Shown here one piece after another: positions 1-6,675 of a stretch of 17,960 nucleotides of DNA; the stretch's first letter is position 1, and each line of letters opens with the position of its first letter. The position numbers and the translations under genes are program-made. The notes beneath the pieces are model-generated. The model saw nothing but the letters and a program-made list of their open reading frames with translations, was not told where the DNA came from and did not search any database. The stretch is from CAYMLL01 sp964390645 (GTDB taxonomy: Bacteria; Planctomycetota; UBA8108), in assembly GCA_964390645.1 (NCBI GenBank), contig CAYMLL010000152.1, positions 1 to 17,960 of the forward strand, given 5' to 3'.

Positions 1-247
1 CGTGAACATCGCCGACCCGATCTACACGATCAACGAGCGTGTTCGCGAGGGTCCCGGCTTCAACTGCGATCGGGCCGCGGACTCCAACGGGGACGAGATG
101 GTCGACCTCTCCGACGCCATGTACACCATCCACTACCGGTTTCTCGGCGGCGCCCCTCCTCCGGCGCCCTTCGGCGAGGAGTGTGCTGACGAAGCGCGGA
201 GCGACGACGATACGCTCAGCTGCGACAGCACTTCCTGCGGCGACTGA
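1..247 (+). CDS. C-terminal end of a dockerin-tailed secreted protein (5' truncated)
   Basis: The reading frame is open from the window edge (codons in phase with position 2) to a TGA at 245-247. The true start lies outside the window. The visible 81 residues are a dockerin-like domain. The first calcium loop is cut, leaving only its end (VNIADPIYTI). The second is complete: D-S-N-G-D-E-M-V-D-L-S-D, with acidic or Asn residues at the usual positions 1, 3, 5, 9 and 12. The segment YRFLGGAPPPAPFGEEC and the tail ending CDSTSCGD closely match the C-terminus of the next gene (YRFVGGAPPPPPFGEEC). It is therefore an upstream member of the same family. No catalytic function can be inferred from this fragment. 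A terminator-like hairpin follows at 300-339. Confidence 0.85.
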   Translation, partial: VNIADPIYTINERVREGPGFNCDRAADSNGDEMVDLSDAMYTIHYRFLGGAPPPAPFGEECADEARSDDDTLSCDSTSCGD

Positions 248-269
248 CAGAACACGAACCTTCCTGCGG

Positions 270-290
270 GCGGTCCCCGACCGGGACCGC
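270..290 (+). other. Perfect 8-bp hairpin downstream of the partial gene
   Basis: The arms GCGGTCCC and GGGACCGC are perfectly complementary around a 5-nt loop (CGACC). No T-tract follows. It lies 22 nt after the stop and just upstream of a T-tailed hairpin, so it may protect the 3' end of the mRNA or assist termination. Confidence 0.5.
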
Positions 291-299
291 TTCGCGACA

Positions 300-339
300 G
301 AGGCGGCGGCAGTCCACGGGCTGCGGTCGCCTCTTTTTT
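300..339 (+). terminator. Intrinsic terminator of the partial gene
   Basis: A 13-bp stem (300-312 with 321-333) has one G-T wobble, one mismatch and an 8-nt loop, and is followed directly by six T residues at 334-339. The bases after the T-run (CGTGGC) also follow the terminator of the gene ending at 2453. Confidence 0.75.
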
Positions 340-388
340 CGTGGCGGGCTTCGATGAGCGTGGTGTGCGCGGATCCGCAAAATTCTAT

Positions 389-418
389 TTGACCGTCAGG
401 ATCGAACGTGGTTACAAT
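389..418 (+). promoter_or_regulatory. Sigma70-like promoter for the gene at 894
   Basis: TTGACC (389-394) and TACAAT (413-418) are separated by 18 bp. The surrounding DNA is locally A/T-rich in an otherwise G+C-rich region. It sits just after the preceding terminator and before a gene-free leader of about 470 nt. Transcription would start near 425. Confidence 0.55.
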
Positions 419-893
419 CAGCAGCAGCCCGAGGTGGGTTCGGTTTGCCCTCGGTTTCCTCGGGTCAAGGGTTTGAGATCGCGGCTGTTTGGCCGTGTGA
501 GTTTTGTCGGACGAGCAGGTCGTGGGGGCGCTCGGGTCTTGTACCCGCGTTCTCGTCGGAAATGCGCCAGCGGGCGAATTCCGCGGGACCGCGATGGCAG
601 GGCTCTTGCGAGTCCGGACGTGGAAGGAGGCCGCGCCGTGGGTGTGGGCGAGATCCGCGACTTCGGGACACCGGCTGGTTCGCGGGTGTTCTTGGTCGGA
701 CGGTTCTGATTGAGTCTCTTTCGGCAGGCCGCGTCGGTCGAGCCGAAGCTGGGAGTCGCGCCAGGCGCGGCGACGAGGTAACGAAATTCGACAGCGCTCC
801 GGCGCGGTGCCCGATGGCGTCGCGATGGAAGGAGTCGCTGCCGCTCCGCAGACGCCGGGCGCTCGTCCGGTGACACAGGGAGGAGAAAAAAGA
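419..893 (+). other. Long 5' leader of the gene at 894
   Basis: About 470 nt without a convincing gene lie between the predicted promoter and the start codon. At its 5' end CCCGAGG (428-434) can pair with CCTCGGG (458-464). CCGAGG (429-434) can instead pair with CCTCGG (449-454), so the two stems are mutually exclusive. Open frames here on either strand lack ribosome sites and look like high-G+C artefacts. The leader contains GCGACGAGGTAACG (770-783), also found as the ribosome site of the gene at 10504. It ends in a strong ribosome binding site. Confidence 0.45.
878..893 (+). promoter_or_regulatory. Strong ribosome binding site fixing the start at 894
   Basis: GGGAGGAG (878-885) is followed by an A-rich 8-nt spacer and ATG. 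Nearly the same block precedes the genes at 2872 and 4976, which supports this start over in-frame ATGs upstream. Confidence 0.8.
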
Positions 894-2453
894 ATGAGAC
901 CATCTTTCAAGGTTTGTTTGTGTGTCCTGCTGGCTTCGGGCCTCTCGGGGCTCAGCGATGCGCAGGAGTTCGATCTGAGCTTCCGCGGTCCGGACTCAGC
1001 GCCTGAAGGCGCTGGCGGAACGTCCTGCGAGTTTTCGGTCACGGGCGTCATGACCCCGAGCGGCCTCGCCGCGGAGGACGCCGGCGCGCAGGGCTGGTCG
1101 CTGAGCATCACTTCCGACGGGGCGGCGATCACGGACATCACCACGGCCGGGACCGCCTCGGCCGACGTCAACGACGACCCCCCCGGCCTTCGCAACACCG
1201 GCTTCGGCGTCAGCGAGACGACCTCGGGGGCGAGAGCGGGATCGGGCTGCGAGGGTTCGGACGGTGCGGTCAGCGCGATCGTGCTGTCGTTCGTCATGCC
1301 CATCACGCTGCCGAGTGACGGGCCTTCGGACGTCGTCGTCGTCTCTCTCGCCGGCGTGTTCGCGGAGGAGGCGGGAGCCGCGGTCGATACCAGCGTCTCC
1401 TTCACCGACGGTTGTCAGGGCTCCGGTCAGCCGGTCGACAACCGGGTGACTCACGGCGGCAACACGGTCATCCCCACTCTCGGTTCACTGACGGTGTCGT
1501 GTGTGACCCGGGTCATACCGGCTTGCGAGCAGCTTGCGAACCCGCCTTCGAACTCCATCATCCTGGGCATTCAGGCGAATTCCGGTGGCCCGCTCATCTT
1601 CACTTGTCCGGAAGGCGACGGCGCCGGCGACGACGATGTCGGCGCCGCCGAGATCGTGAGCAGCGACCCGTCGGTGAGCGCCTTCGGCGCCATCGTCTCC
1701 ACCGAGGCGGGCACGGGTGTCCAGGGCTGGTCGCTGTCCGTCGGCCTCTCCGGTGACGGCAACCTGCTCGGGGCGACCACGGACGGGACGTCTGCGGCGG
1801 ACGCCAACGACGGCGGCCTTCGCAACACCGGCTTCGAGGTCTCCGAGCTCGTCGATCCCGGCCTGGAGCCGAGTTCCGGTCCCCTCGCGGGTGCCGGTCC
1901 CCAGGGCCAGGGTGCGGTCAGCGCCGTGGTGCTCTCGTTCACCATGCCGATCACGCTCGAGCCGTCGAGTACCGAGACGGTGCTCGGTCTCTCGGTCGAG
2001 CCGAGCTTCGCTCCCGGGGGCGGCGCCGGTGACGATGACGGCGCGGTCGTCTCCGAGATCGTCTGGAAGGACGGGCTCCAGGGCTCCGGCCAGCCGGTCA
2101 ACAACGTCGCCACGGTCGGCGGCAACACCGTGCAATTCCTGGCTTGCCAGGACGTGAAGATCAAGTTCGTGGAGCCGGCGGGCTTGATCCGCTGTGATCC
2201 GAACGTCGACGGCAAGAGCGATATCGCGGACGCGGTGTTCATCGTCAACGAGCTCTTCCGCGGCGGCCCCGCGGCTTCCTGTCCGGATGCGAGCGACTGC
2301 AACGACGACGGCAGCGTCGACCTCTCGGACGCGACCTACAACGTCGCGTACCGCTTCGTGGGTGGTGCGCCGCCCCCGCCTCCGTTCGGGGAGGAGTGTG
2401 GCGACGATCCGACCGAGGACGAGCTCGGCGACTGCACGTACGAGTGTCCCTAG
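894..2453 (+). CDS. Secreted two-module dockerin protein (family member 2)
   Basis: The product is 519 residues. ATG 894 is chosen because of the strong ribosome site and because the signal peptide begins there (basic MRPSFK, hydrophobic core, predicted cleavage SDA|Q after residue 23). Module 1 (about 25-205) carries AQGWSLSI near 65, RNTGF, GAVSAIVLSF and CQGSGQPVDN near 174. Module 2 (about 206-425) repeats the order: QGWSLSV near 276, RNTGFEVSE, GAVSAVVLSF, then LQGSGQPVNN near 397. A dockerin follows at about 430-505 with loops starting DPNVDGKSDIAD and DCNDDGSVDLSD. The tail ends CTYECP. The modules are probably beta-sandwiches of the cohesin-like type, but that is inferred from their pairing with a dockerin and from glycine/valine-rich strand patterns. 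No enzyme motif is seen. It is probably an extracellular structural or adhesive protein transcribed alone, with promoter at 389 and terminator at 2500. Confidence 0.88.
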   Translation: MRPSFKVCLCVLLASGLSGLSDAQEFDLSFRGPDSAPEGAGGTSCEFSVTGVMTPSGLAAEDAGAQGWSLSITSDGAAITDITTAGTASADVNDDPPGLRNTGFGVSETTSGARAGSGCEGSDGAVSAIVLSFVMPITLPSDGPSDVVVVSLAGVFAEEAGAAVDTSVSFTDGCQGSGQPVDNRVTHGGNTVIPTLGSLTVSCVTRVIPACEQLANPPSNSIILGIQANSGGPLIFTCPEGDGAGDDDVGAAEIVSSDPSVSAFGAIVSTEAGTGVQGWSLSVGLSGDGNLLGATTDGTSAADANDGGLRNTGFEVSELVDPGLEPSSGPLAGAGPQGQGAVSAVVLSFTMPITLEPSSTETVLGLSVEPSFAPGGGAGDDDGAVVSEIVWKDGLQGSGQPVNNVATVGGNTVQFLACQDVKIKFVEPAGLIRCDPNVDGKSDIADAVFIVNELFRGGPAASCPDASDCNDDGSVDLSDATYNVAYRFVGGAPPPPPFGEECGDDPTEDELGDCTYECP

Positions 2454-2499
2454 GGACCGATCGTAGCTACCATCGCCGGCGCGCCCGTCGCGCCCACCG

Positions 2500-2540
2500 G
2501 GGCCTGACCCTTGCACGCAGCAAGGGTCAGGCCCTTTTTT
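2500..2540 (+). terminator. Strong intrinsic terminator after the gene ending at 2453
   Basis: A perfect 15-bp stem (2500-2514 with 2520-2534) has a 5-nt loop ACGCA and is followed by six T residues at 2535-2540. This is a textbook Rho-independent terminator. Confidence 0.93.
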
Positions 2541-2632
2541 CGTGGCTCCGTGGTCGTCCGGCGGCCCGGGCGGCGATGCTCCGCGCGGCGGCCGCGATCC
2601 CGTCAGGCGGCCCATTTCCGGGGACTTGCGGC

Positions 2633-2661
2633 TTTTCAGGCTCCGCCGGTTGGGTTACAAT
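2633..2661 (+). promoter_or_regulatory. Candidate promoter for the gene at 2872
   Basis: TACAAT (2656-2661) matches the -10 used upstream of the genes at 894 and 4976. The best -35 is TTTTCA (2633-2638) at 17 bp, which matches consensus at four of six bases. TTTCCGGGGACT just upstream (2615-2626) recurs with one change before the promoter at 8285. Confidence 0.4.
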
Positions 2662-2859
2662 GCCGCCGGATTGTTTGTGTCTGTGTCAGCTCTTCGGGTC
2701 GTGGAAGGGAGTTTCTGACACGCTTTGAGCAGAGATGCCCGAAGCCCTTCGGCCCGCGTGAGTTGAAGGAGCGCTTCGGGTTCGTGCGGTCCCGGAAGGG
2801 GTGTGAGCGGCGTGCGCGCGCGTTTCGGGCCGGGGCTGCGACGTTGTGTGCACCAGCGC

Positions 2860-2871
2860 AGGAGAAAAGTA
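2860..2871 (+). promoter_or_regulatory. Ribosome binding site fixing the start at 2872
   Basis: AGGAG (2860-2864) with an A-rich 7-nt spacer precedes ATG 2872. It matches the ribosome-site block of the paralogs at 894 and 4976. Confidence 0.75.
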
Positions 2872-4440
2872 ATGCACCGTACTTGCAAGGGTCTCGTGAC
2901 GGGGTTCGCGGTCCTCGCGATCTCCGGAGTCGTCGTGGCTCAGCCGACCTTCGATCTCGGAATCGACGGGCCGGATGAGCTGGTGGGGTCGGCGGGGGCG
3001 ACGGTTTCCGGGGACTACACCCTGACGATGACGCCGGGCGGCCTCGATGCCGGCGCGGACGGCGCCCAGGGCTGGTCGATCAGCCTCTCCGCCTCCGGCT
3101 GTGCCAGTCTCGTGGGGATCACCACGGAGGGCACCGCGGCGGACGACGTGTCCAACGGCGGCCTGCGCAACACCGGCTTCGAGGTCAGCGAGCTGACGAC
3201 GGCGGCGCGAGGGGGCTCGGGCTGCGAGGGGCGAGACGGTGCCGTCAGCGCGGTGGTCCTGTCCTTCGTCATGAACATCACGCTGCCGGCCGACTCGGCG
3301 TCGGAGATCGGCAAGATCACGGTCGAGGGCGCGCTCCCCGACGAGGGCGACGCCCCCGGGGCCGTCGAGTTCGTGAACGGCTGCCAGGGCGCGGGTCAGC
3401 CGGTGGACAACAACGTCACCTGGACCGGTCAGACCATCACTCCTGAACTCGGGCAGAAGGCGATCGTCTGTTTGGTGGATCCCCGCTGTCCTCTGGACGG
3501 CGCGCTCAACGTCGTGCTGCAGACCGAGAACCTCTTGCAGGTCCCCGACGTCGCCGCGGGCATGATCCCGGATGGCGAGGACGACGATGTGATCACCGAT
3601 GACGGTCGCCTCGAGGTCCCCGTGGCGACCGGCACGACCGGCACGGTGGCGGTCTACGGCGCGATCTCGTCGAACCTCGACGGCTCCGGGGTCCAGGGCT
3701 GCTCGGTCGCGGTCGGGGTGACGGGCGACGTCGTCCTCGTCGGTGCGTCGATCGACGGCACCGCCGCGGACGACGCGGCCAACGGCGGTCTGCGCAACAC
3801 CGGCTTCAGCGTCGTCGAGCTCGTCGACCCGGAGCGCGTGCCGGACTCCGGCCCGCTCGCGGGTGCGGCGCAGGGCCAGGGCGCGGTCAGCGCGCTCGTT
3901 CTGTCCTTCGTGATGGACATCACGCTCGACGCGGTCGGCACCGCGACCATCCTGCGTCTCGACATCGAGGGCGGCGGTCCCCAGGGCGCCGACGCCCAGG
4001 AGGGCACGATCGCGTGGGTGGACGGCCTGCAGGGCTCCGGTCAGCCGGTCTCGAACGTCGCGACCGTGGCGGGAAACACGGTGGAGTTCGGCTGCTGCCA
4101 GGGTGCCACGGTGGCGTTCACCGAGACGGTGGATCCCCGGGCGCCCATCCTGCGCGGCGACGCCAACGACGACGGCGACGTCGACATCGCCGACGGCGTC
4201 TGGATCATCAACGAGCTCTTCCGCGGTGGCCCTTCGACTTCGTGTCTCGACGTCGCCGACGCCAACGACGACGGGCTCAAGGACCTCTCCGATGCGACGT
4301 ACATCTTCGCGTACCGGTTCCAGGGGGGCTCCGCCCCGGCGGCGCCCTTCCCGGACTGCGGCAAGGACGGCGGGGATGACGGTGACGATACCGACGCATC
4401 GATCTGTGAGGCCGGGTCAGGCTCGTCAGCGTGCTCCTGA
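2872..4440 (+). CDS. Secreted two-module dockerin protein (family member 3)
   Basis: The product is 522 residues. ATG 2872 follows AGGAG-A-rich spacing and opens a clear signal peptide (MHRTCKG, hydrophobic stretch, predicted cleavage VVA|Q after residue 23). Module 1 has AQGWSISL near 65, RNTGFEVSE, GAVSAVVLSFVMNITL and CQGAGQPVDNN near 171. Module 2 has VQGCSVAV near 275, where the otherwise invariant Trp is Cys, then RNTGFSVVE, GAVSALVLSFVM and LQGSGQPVSN near 386. The dockerin begins near 426 with DANDDGDVDIAD; its second loop is DANDDGLKDLSD. The tail is strongly acidic and ends in CEAGSGSSACS. It is probably a secreted structural protein that folds around calcium at its C-terminus. No catalytic motif is visible. 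It appears to be its own transcription unit. Confidence 0.88.
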   Translation: MHRTCKGLVTGFAVLAISGVVVAQPTFDLGIDGPDELVGSAGATVSGDYTLTMTPGGLDAGADGAQGWSISLSASGCASLVGITTEGTAADDVSNGGLRNTGFEVSELTTAARGGSGCEGRDGAVSAVVLSFVMNITLPADSASEIGKITVEGALPDEGDAPGAVEFVNGCQGAGQPVDNNVTWTGQTITPELGQKAIVCLVDPRCPLDGALNVVLQTENLLQVPDVAAGMIPDGEDDDVITDDGRLEVPVATGTTGTVAVYGAISSNLDGSGVQGCSVAVGVTGDVVLVGASIDGTAADDAANGGLRNTGFSVVELVDPERVPDSGPLAGAAQGQGAVSALVLSFVMDITLDAVGTATILRLDIEGGGPQGADAQEGTIAWVDGLQGSGQPVSNVATVAGNTVEFGCCQGATVAFTETVDPRAPILRGDANDDGDVDIADGVWIINELFRGGPSTSCLDVADANDDGLKDLSDATYIFAYRFQGGSAPAAPFPDCGKDGGDDGDDTDASICEAGSGSSACS

Positions 4441-4512
4441 TGCGCGGCATGCATGGTGCGCTGTCGCGGGGCGTCCTGACGCTGCCCTGACAGATGTCGT
4501 ACACGGCGGGGC

Positions 4513-4547
4513 GCGAAGCCTCGAGGGGCAGGCCCTCGAGGCTTCGC
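4513..4547 (+). terminator. Perfect 15-bp hairpin after the gene ending at 4440, no T-tract
   Basis: Positions 4513-4527 are fully complementary to 4533-4547 around a 5-nt loop (GCAGG). The position matches the terminators of sister genes, but the following bases are TCTCATCTG rather than a T-run. It may be a Rho-dependent or mRNA-stabilising 3' end rather than a classical intrinsic terminator. Confidence 0.55.
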
Positions 4548-4606
4548 TCTCATCTGCGGAAGCGGCGCGCGGAGCTTCCCGGAGCGGAAAACGCGGCGGA
4601 AAGCCC

Positions 4607-4635
4607 TTTCCATCGCCGTCGAACGCGATTACAAT
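4607..4635 (+). promoter_or_regulatory. Candidate promoter for the gene at 4976
   Basis: TTTCCA (4607-4612) and TACAAT (4630-4635) are separated by 17 bp. The -10 and its GATTACAAT or GGTTACAAT context recur upstream of the genes at 894 and 2872. The -35 is weak, with four of six consensus bases. Confidence 0.4.
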
Positions 4636-4754
4636 TCGTAGACCGTCCAGAGTTGGGTCCTTTGTATGCTTACAGGTTTCAGGTCGAGATGGCCGAGCCC
4701 GCGGCTTGCGTCGGGTCTGGGACGGCGTGGTACGAAGCAGCATTCAGGACTGTG

Positions 4755-4820
4755 ATGTTCGAAGTGATCTTCGGAGTGATCTTCGCGATCGGTTTCTTTG
4801 AGCAGTCGGTCCTCGGATAG
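4755..4820 (+). CDS. Possible 21-residue hydrophobic leader peptide
   Basis: ATG 4755 is preceded by AGGA (4746-4749) at 5-nt spacing and the frame runs to TAG 4818-4820. The product begins MFEVIFGVIFAIGFF, so it is almost entirely hydrophobic with a short polar end. The VIF repeat comes from the tandem DNA repeat at 4763-4785. It lies inside the leader of the gene at 4976, about 155 nt before that start, so it could be a regulatory upstream peptide. It could also be chance; no homologous peptide is seen in the other leaders. Confidence 0.22.
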   Translation: MFEVIFGVIFAIGFFEQSVLG

Positions 4821-4960
4821 TGGTTTTGGGGAGTTCTCGTCGAGCTCCAAAGGGTTGCTCTGTACTCGCGAAAGGGTCTGGTCAAGACGGAGTCGACTTC
4901 CGCGTGCGAGCCGGTTCGGACGGTCTGCGCGCGGTGACGCCTCCGCGACTTGTCTTCCAC

Positions 4961-4975
4961 GGGAGGAGAAAAAGA
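4961..4975 (+). promoter_or_regulatory. Strong ribosome binding site fixing the start at 4976
   Basis: GGGAGGAG (4961-4968) is followed by AAAAAGA and ATG. It is almost identical to the site at 878-893. Confidence 0.8.
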
Positions 4976-6544
4976 ATGAAACGCATCCTGCGGTCCGGAA
5001 TTGCGGCGGCGGCGGTCCTTCTCTGCGCCAGCGCCGGTTATGCACAGCCCACCTACTCGCTGTCGATCGACGGTCCGTCGAACTCCGACGGCGCCCCGGG
5101 CGCGTCCGTCGACATCGGCGGGGCCTACGACCTCAACCTGGCGGAGGCGGGCAACGACTCGGAGAACGGCGCGCAGGGCTGGTCGATCTCGATCAGCTCC
5201 GACGGCGTCGCGATCACCTCCATCACGACCGAGGGCACCATCGCCGCGGACGTGTCCGAGGGAGGCATCCGCAACACCGGCTTCGAGGTCTCCGAGACCA
5301 CGACGGCCTTCCGCGCCGGCGACGAGTGCGCCGGCGATGGCGCGGTCAGCGCGGTGGTGCTGTCCTTCGTCATGAACATCACGCTGCCGGTCAACGAGTC
5401 CTCGAACATCGCCAAGATCGAGACCGCCGGTACGGCGACGGCGCCGGACGTCGCAGTCCCCGACGAGGGACCTTGCGTCTCGGAGACCGTCGACGTCGCG
5501 ACGATCGCCTTCGCCCAGGGCTGTCAGGGCTCCGGTCAGCCGGTCGACAACAACGTCACCTGGTCGGGCCAGACGGTCTCCCCGGATCGCGGCTCGCTGA
5601 CGATCTCGGTGACCGCCGAGGCTTGTGTCCCGCCGGTCCGCTGCGCCGACGACACCGCGGCGGCCAACGGTCTGCAGATCGTCGCCGAGGGCGTGACGGT
5701 CCCGGAGGGCGAAGACGGCGGTAGCGAAGCGGATCCGGCGACGATGGCGGTCGAGTCTCCAGCGGACGCTTCTGGCTCGACGACGGTCCACTTCGCGATC
5801 CAGTCGCGCGGTCTCGGCAGCGGCGTCCAGGGCTGGTCCGTATCGGCCGCGGGCGACGCCGACCTCGCCATCGTTGGCGCCACCACCGACGGCACCGATG
5901 CGGCCGACGTCAACGGTGATCCCCCCGGTCTTCGCAACACCGGCTTCGAGGTCTCCGAGCTGACGACCGGCTCGCAGGCCGGCTCCGCCTGTGATGGCCT
6001 CAACGGCGCGGTCAGCGCGGTGGTGCTGTCCTTCGTGATGAACATCACCCTCGACGCCGACGGCGACCACCGCGTCCTCAGCCTCGACGTCGAGTCGACC
6101 GCCGCGGTTCCCGCGGAGGGCTCGGTCGGCGGCGTCGTGCAGTGGAAGGACGGCTGCCAGGGCTCCGGCCAGCCGGTCAACAACGTCGCCACGGTCGGCG
6201 GCAACACCGAGACCTTCGGCTGCTGCCAGGCGGTGGACGTCCAGTTCAGCGCGCCGACTGTGAGGTCGGCCGTCCCCTGCGACGCCAACAGTGACGGAAA
6301 GGTCGACCTGGCCGACGCGGTGGCGGTGGTCAACGACCTCTTCCGCGACGGCGACTCGGCTCTCTCTTTGGACTGCGTGCCCGCATACGACTGCAGCGGG
6401 GACGGCATCGCGGAGATCGGCGATGCGCTGGTCATCGCGGTCGGCCTCTTCAGCGGCGGGCCGCTGCCGCCAGCGGCGATCGCCGGCGAGTGCACCGAGT
6501 ACGACGCCGTCGACTGCGCCGAGGATTCAGTGGTCTGCCAGTAG
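4976..6544 (+). CDS. Secreted two-module dockerin protein (family member 4)
   Basis: The product is 522 residues. ATG 4976 follows the conserved GGGAGGAG site and starts a signal peptide (MKRILRSG, Ala/Leu core, predicted cleavage GYA|Q after residue 23). Module 1 has AQGWSISI near 66, RNTGFEVSE, GAVSAVVLSFVMNITLP and CQGSGQPVDNN near 182. Module 2 has QGWSVSAA near 284, RNTGFEVSE, GAVSAVVLSFVMNITL and CQGSGQPVNN near 394. The dockerin begins near 433 (DANSDGKVDLAD, then DCSGDGIAEIGD), and the tail ends CAEDSVVCQ. The mature part is nearly identical to the next gene (5045-6503 against 6751-8176). This copy has about ten extra residues before the first CQGSGQPV. Likely role: secreted structural or adhesive protein; no enzyme motif is seen. 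Confidence 0.88.
   Translation: MKRILRSGIAAAAVLLCASAGYAQPTYSLSIDGPSNSDGAPGASVDIGGAYDLNLAEAGNDSENGAQGWSISISSDGVAITSITTEGTIAADVSEGGIRNTGFEVSETTTAFRAGDECAGDGAVSAVVLSFVMNITLPVNESSNIAKIETAGTATAPDVAVPDEGPCVSETVDVATIAFAQGCQGSGQPVDNNVTWSGQTVSPDRGSLTISVTAEACVPPVRCADDTAAANGLQIVAEGVTVPEGEDGGSEADPATMAVESPADASGSTTVHFAIQSRGLGSGVQGWSVSAAGDADLAIVGATTDGTDAADVNGDPPGLRNTGFEVSELTTGSQAGSACDGLNGAVSAVVLSFVMNITLDADGDHRVLSLDVESTAAVPAEGSVGGVVQWKDGCQGSGQPVNNVATVGGNTETFGCCQAVDVQFSAPTVRSAVPCDANSDGKVDLADAVAVVNDLFRDGDSALSLDCVPAYDCSGDGIAEIGDALVIAVGLFSGGPLPPAAIAGECTEYDAVDCAEDSVVCQ
5045..6503 (+). repeat. Direct repeat copy A (mature region of the gene at 4976)
   Basis: This segment is a near-copy of 6751-8176 in the same orientation. 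Within it 5102-5316 is identical to 6808-7022 over 215 nt as read base by base. Similarity starts at the first mature codon (CAG, Gln) and ends in the tail after GAGTGCACCGAGT. Confidence 0.9.
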
Positions 6545-6604
6545 GCACTCCGGACGAATCGTGGCGCCGTCGCGCCGGGTCGGTGACCCGGGCGAGGCGC
6601 GAAG

Positions 6605-6637
6605 AGGGGACGAGCCCGCGGGCTCGTCCCCTTTTTT
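6605..6637 (+). terminator. Very strong intrinsic terminator after the gene ending at 6544
   Basis: Positions 6606-6631 form a perfect 26-nt palindrome centred on CCGCGG, giving a stem of up to 12 bp, and six T residues follow at 6632-6637. The next gene starts only 39 nt later, which makes the position unusual. Confidence 0.93.
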
Positions 6638-6675
6638 CTTCCGTGTGTTCTTTCAGTCCACCCGAGGCCAGGTTG

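Larger units (their letters stand above)
2454..2871 (+). other. Intergenic region and 5' leader of the gene at 2872
   Basis: This 418-nt gap holds the terminator of the preceding gene, a promoter and a leader of about 205 nt. Within the leader CCGAAG and CTTCGG form a tight palindrome (about 2739-2752). The block CTTCGGGT occurs near 2693 and again near 2776, so either copy could pair with the CCCGAAG between them. CTTTGAGCAG (2723-2732) is also in the leader of the gene at 4976 (4796-4805). No gene is supported here. Confidence 0.45.
4441..4975 (+). other. Intergenic region and 5' leader of the gene at 4976
   Basis: This 535-nt gap contains a large hairpin (4513-4547), a promoter (4607-4635) and a leader of about 335 nt. 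The leader holds a 12-nt-period tandem repeat, AGTGATCTTCG at 4763-4773 and 4775-4785, inside a possible 21-codon hydrophobic peptide (4755-4820). CTTTGAGCAG at 4796-4805 is shared with the leader of the gene at 2872. Longer open frames on both strands show no coding features I can support. Confidence 0.45.

Noticed and set aside
807..893. Upstream in-frame starts for the genes at 894, 2872, 4976, 6676 and 10504
   Set aside because: Longer starts would place extra residues before clear signal peptides, and the ribosome binding sites sit at the downstream ATGs.
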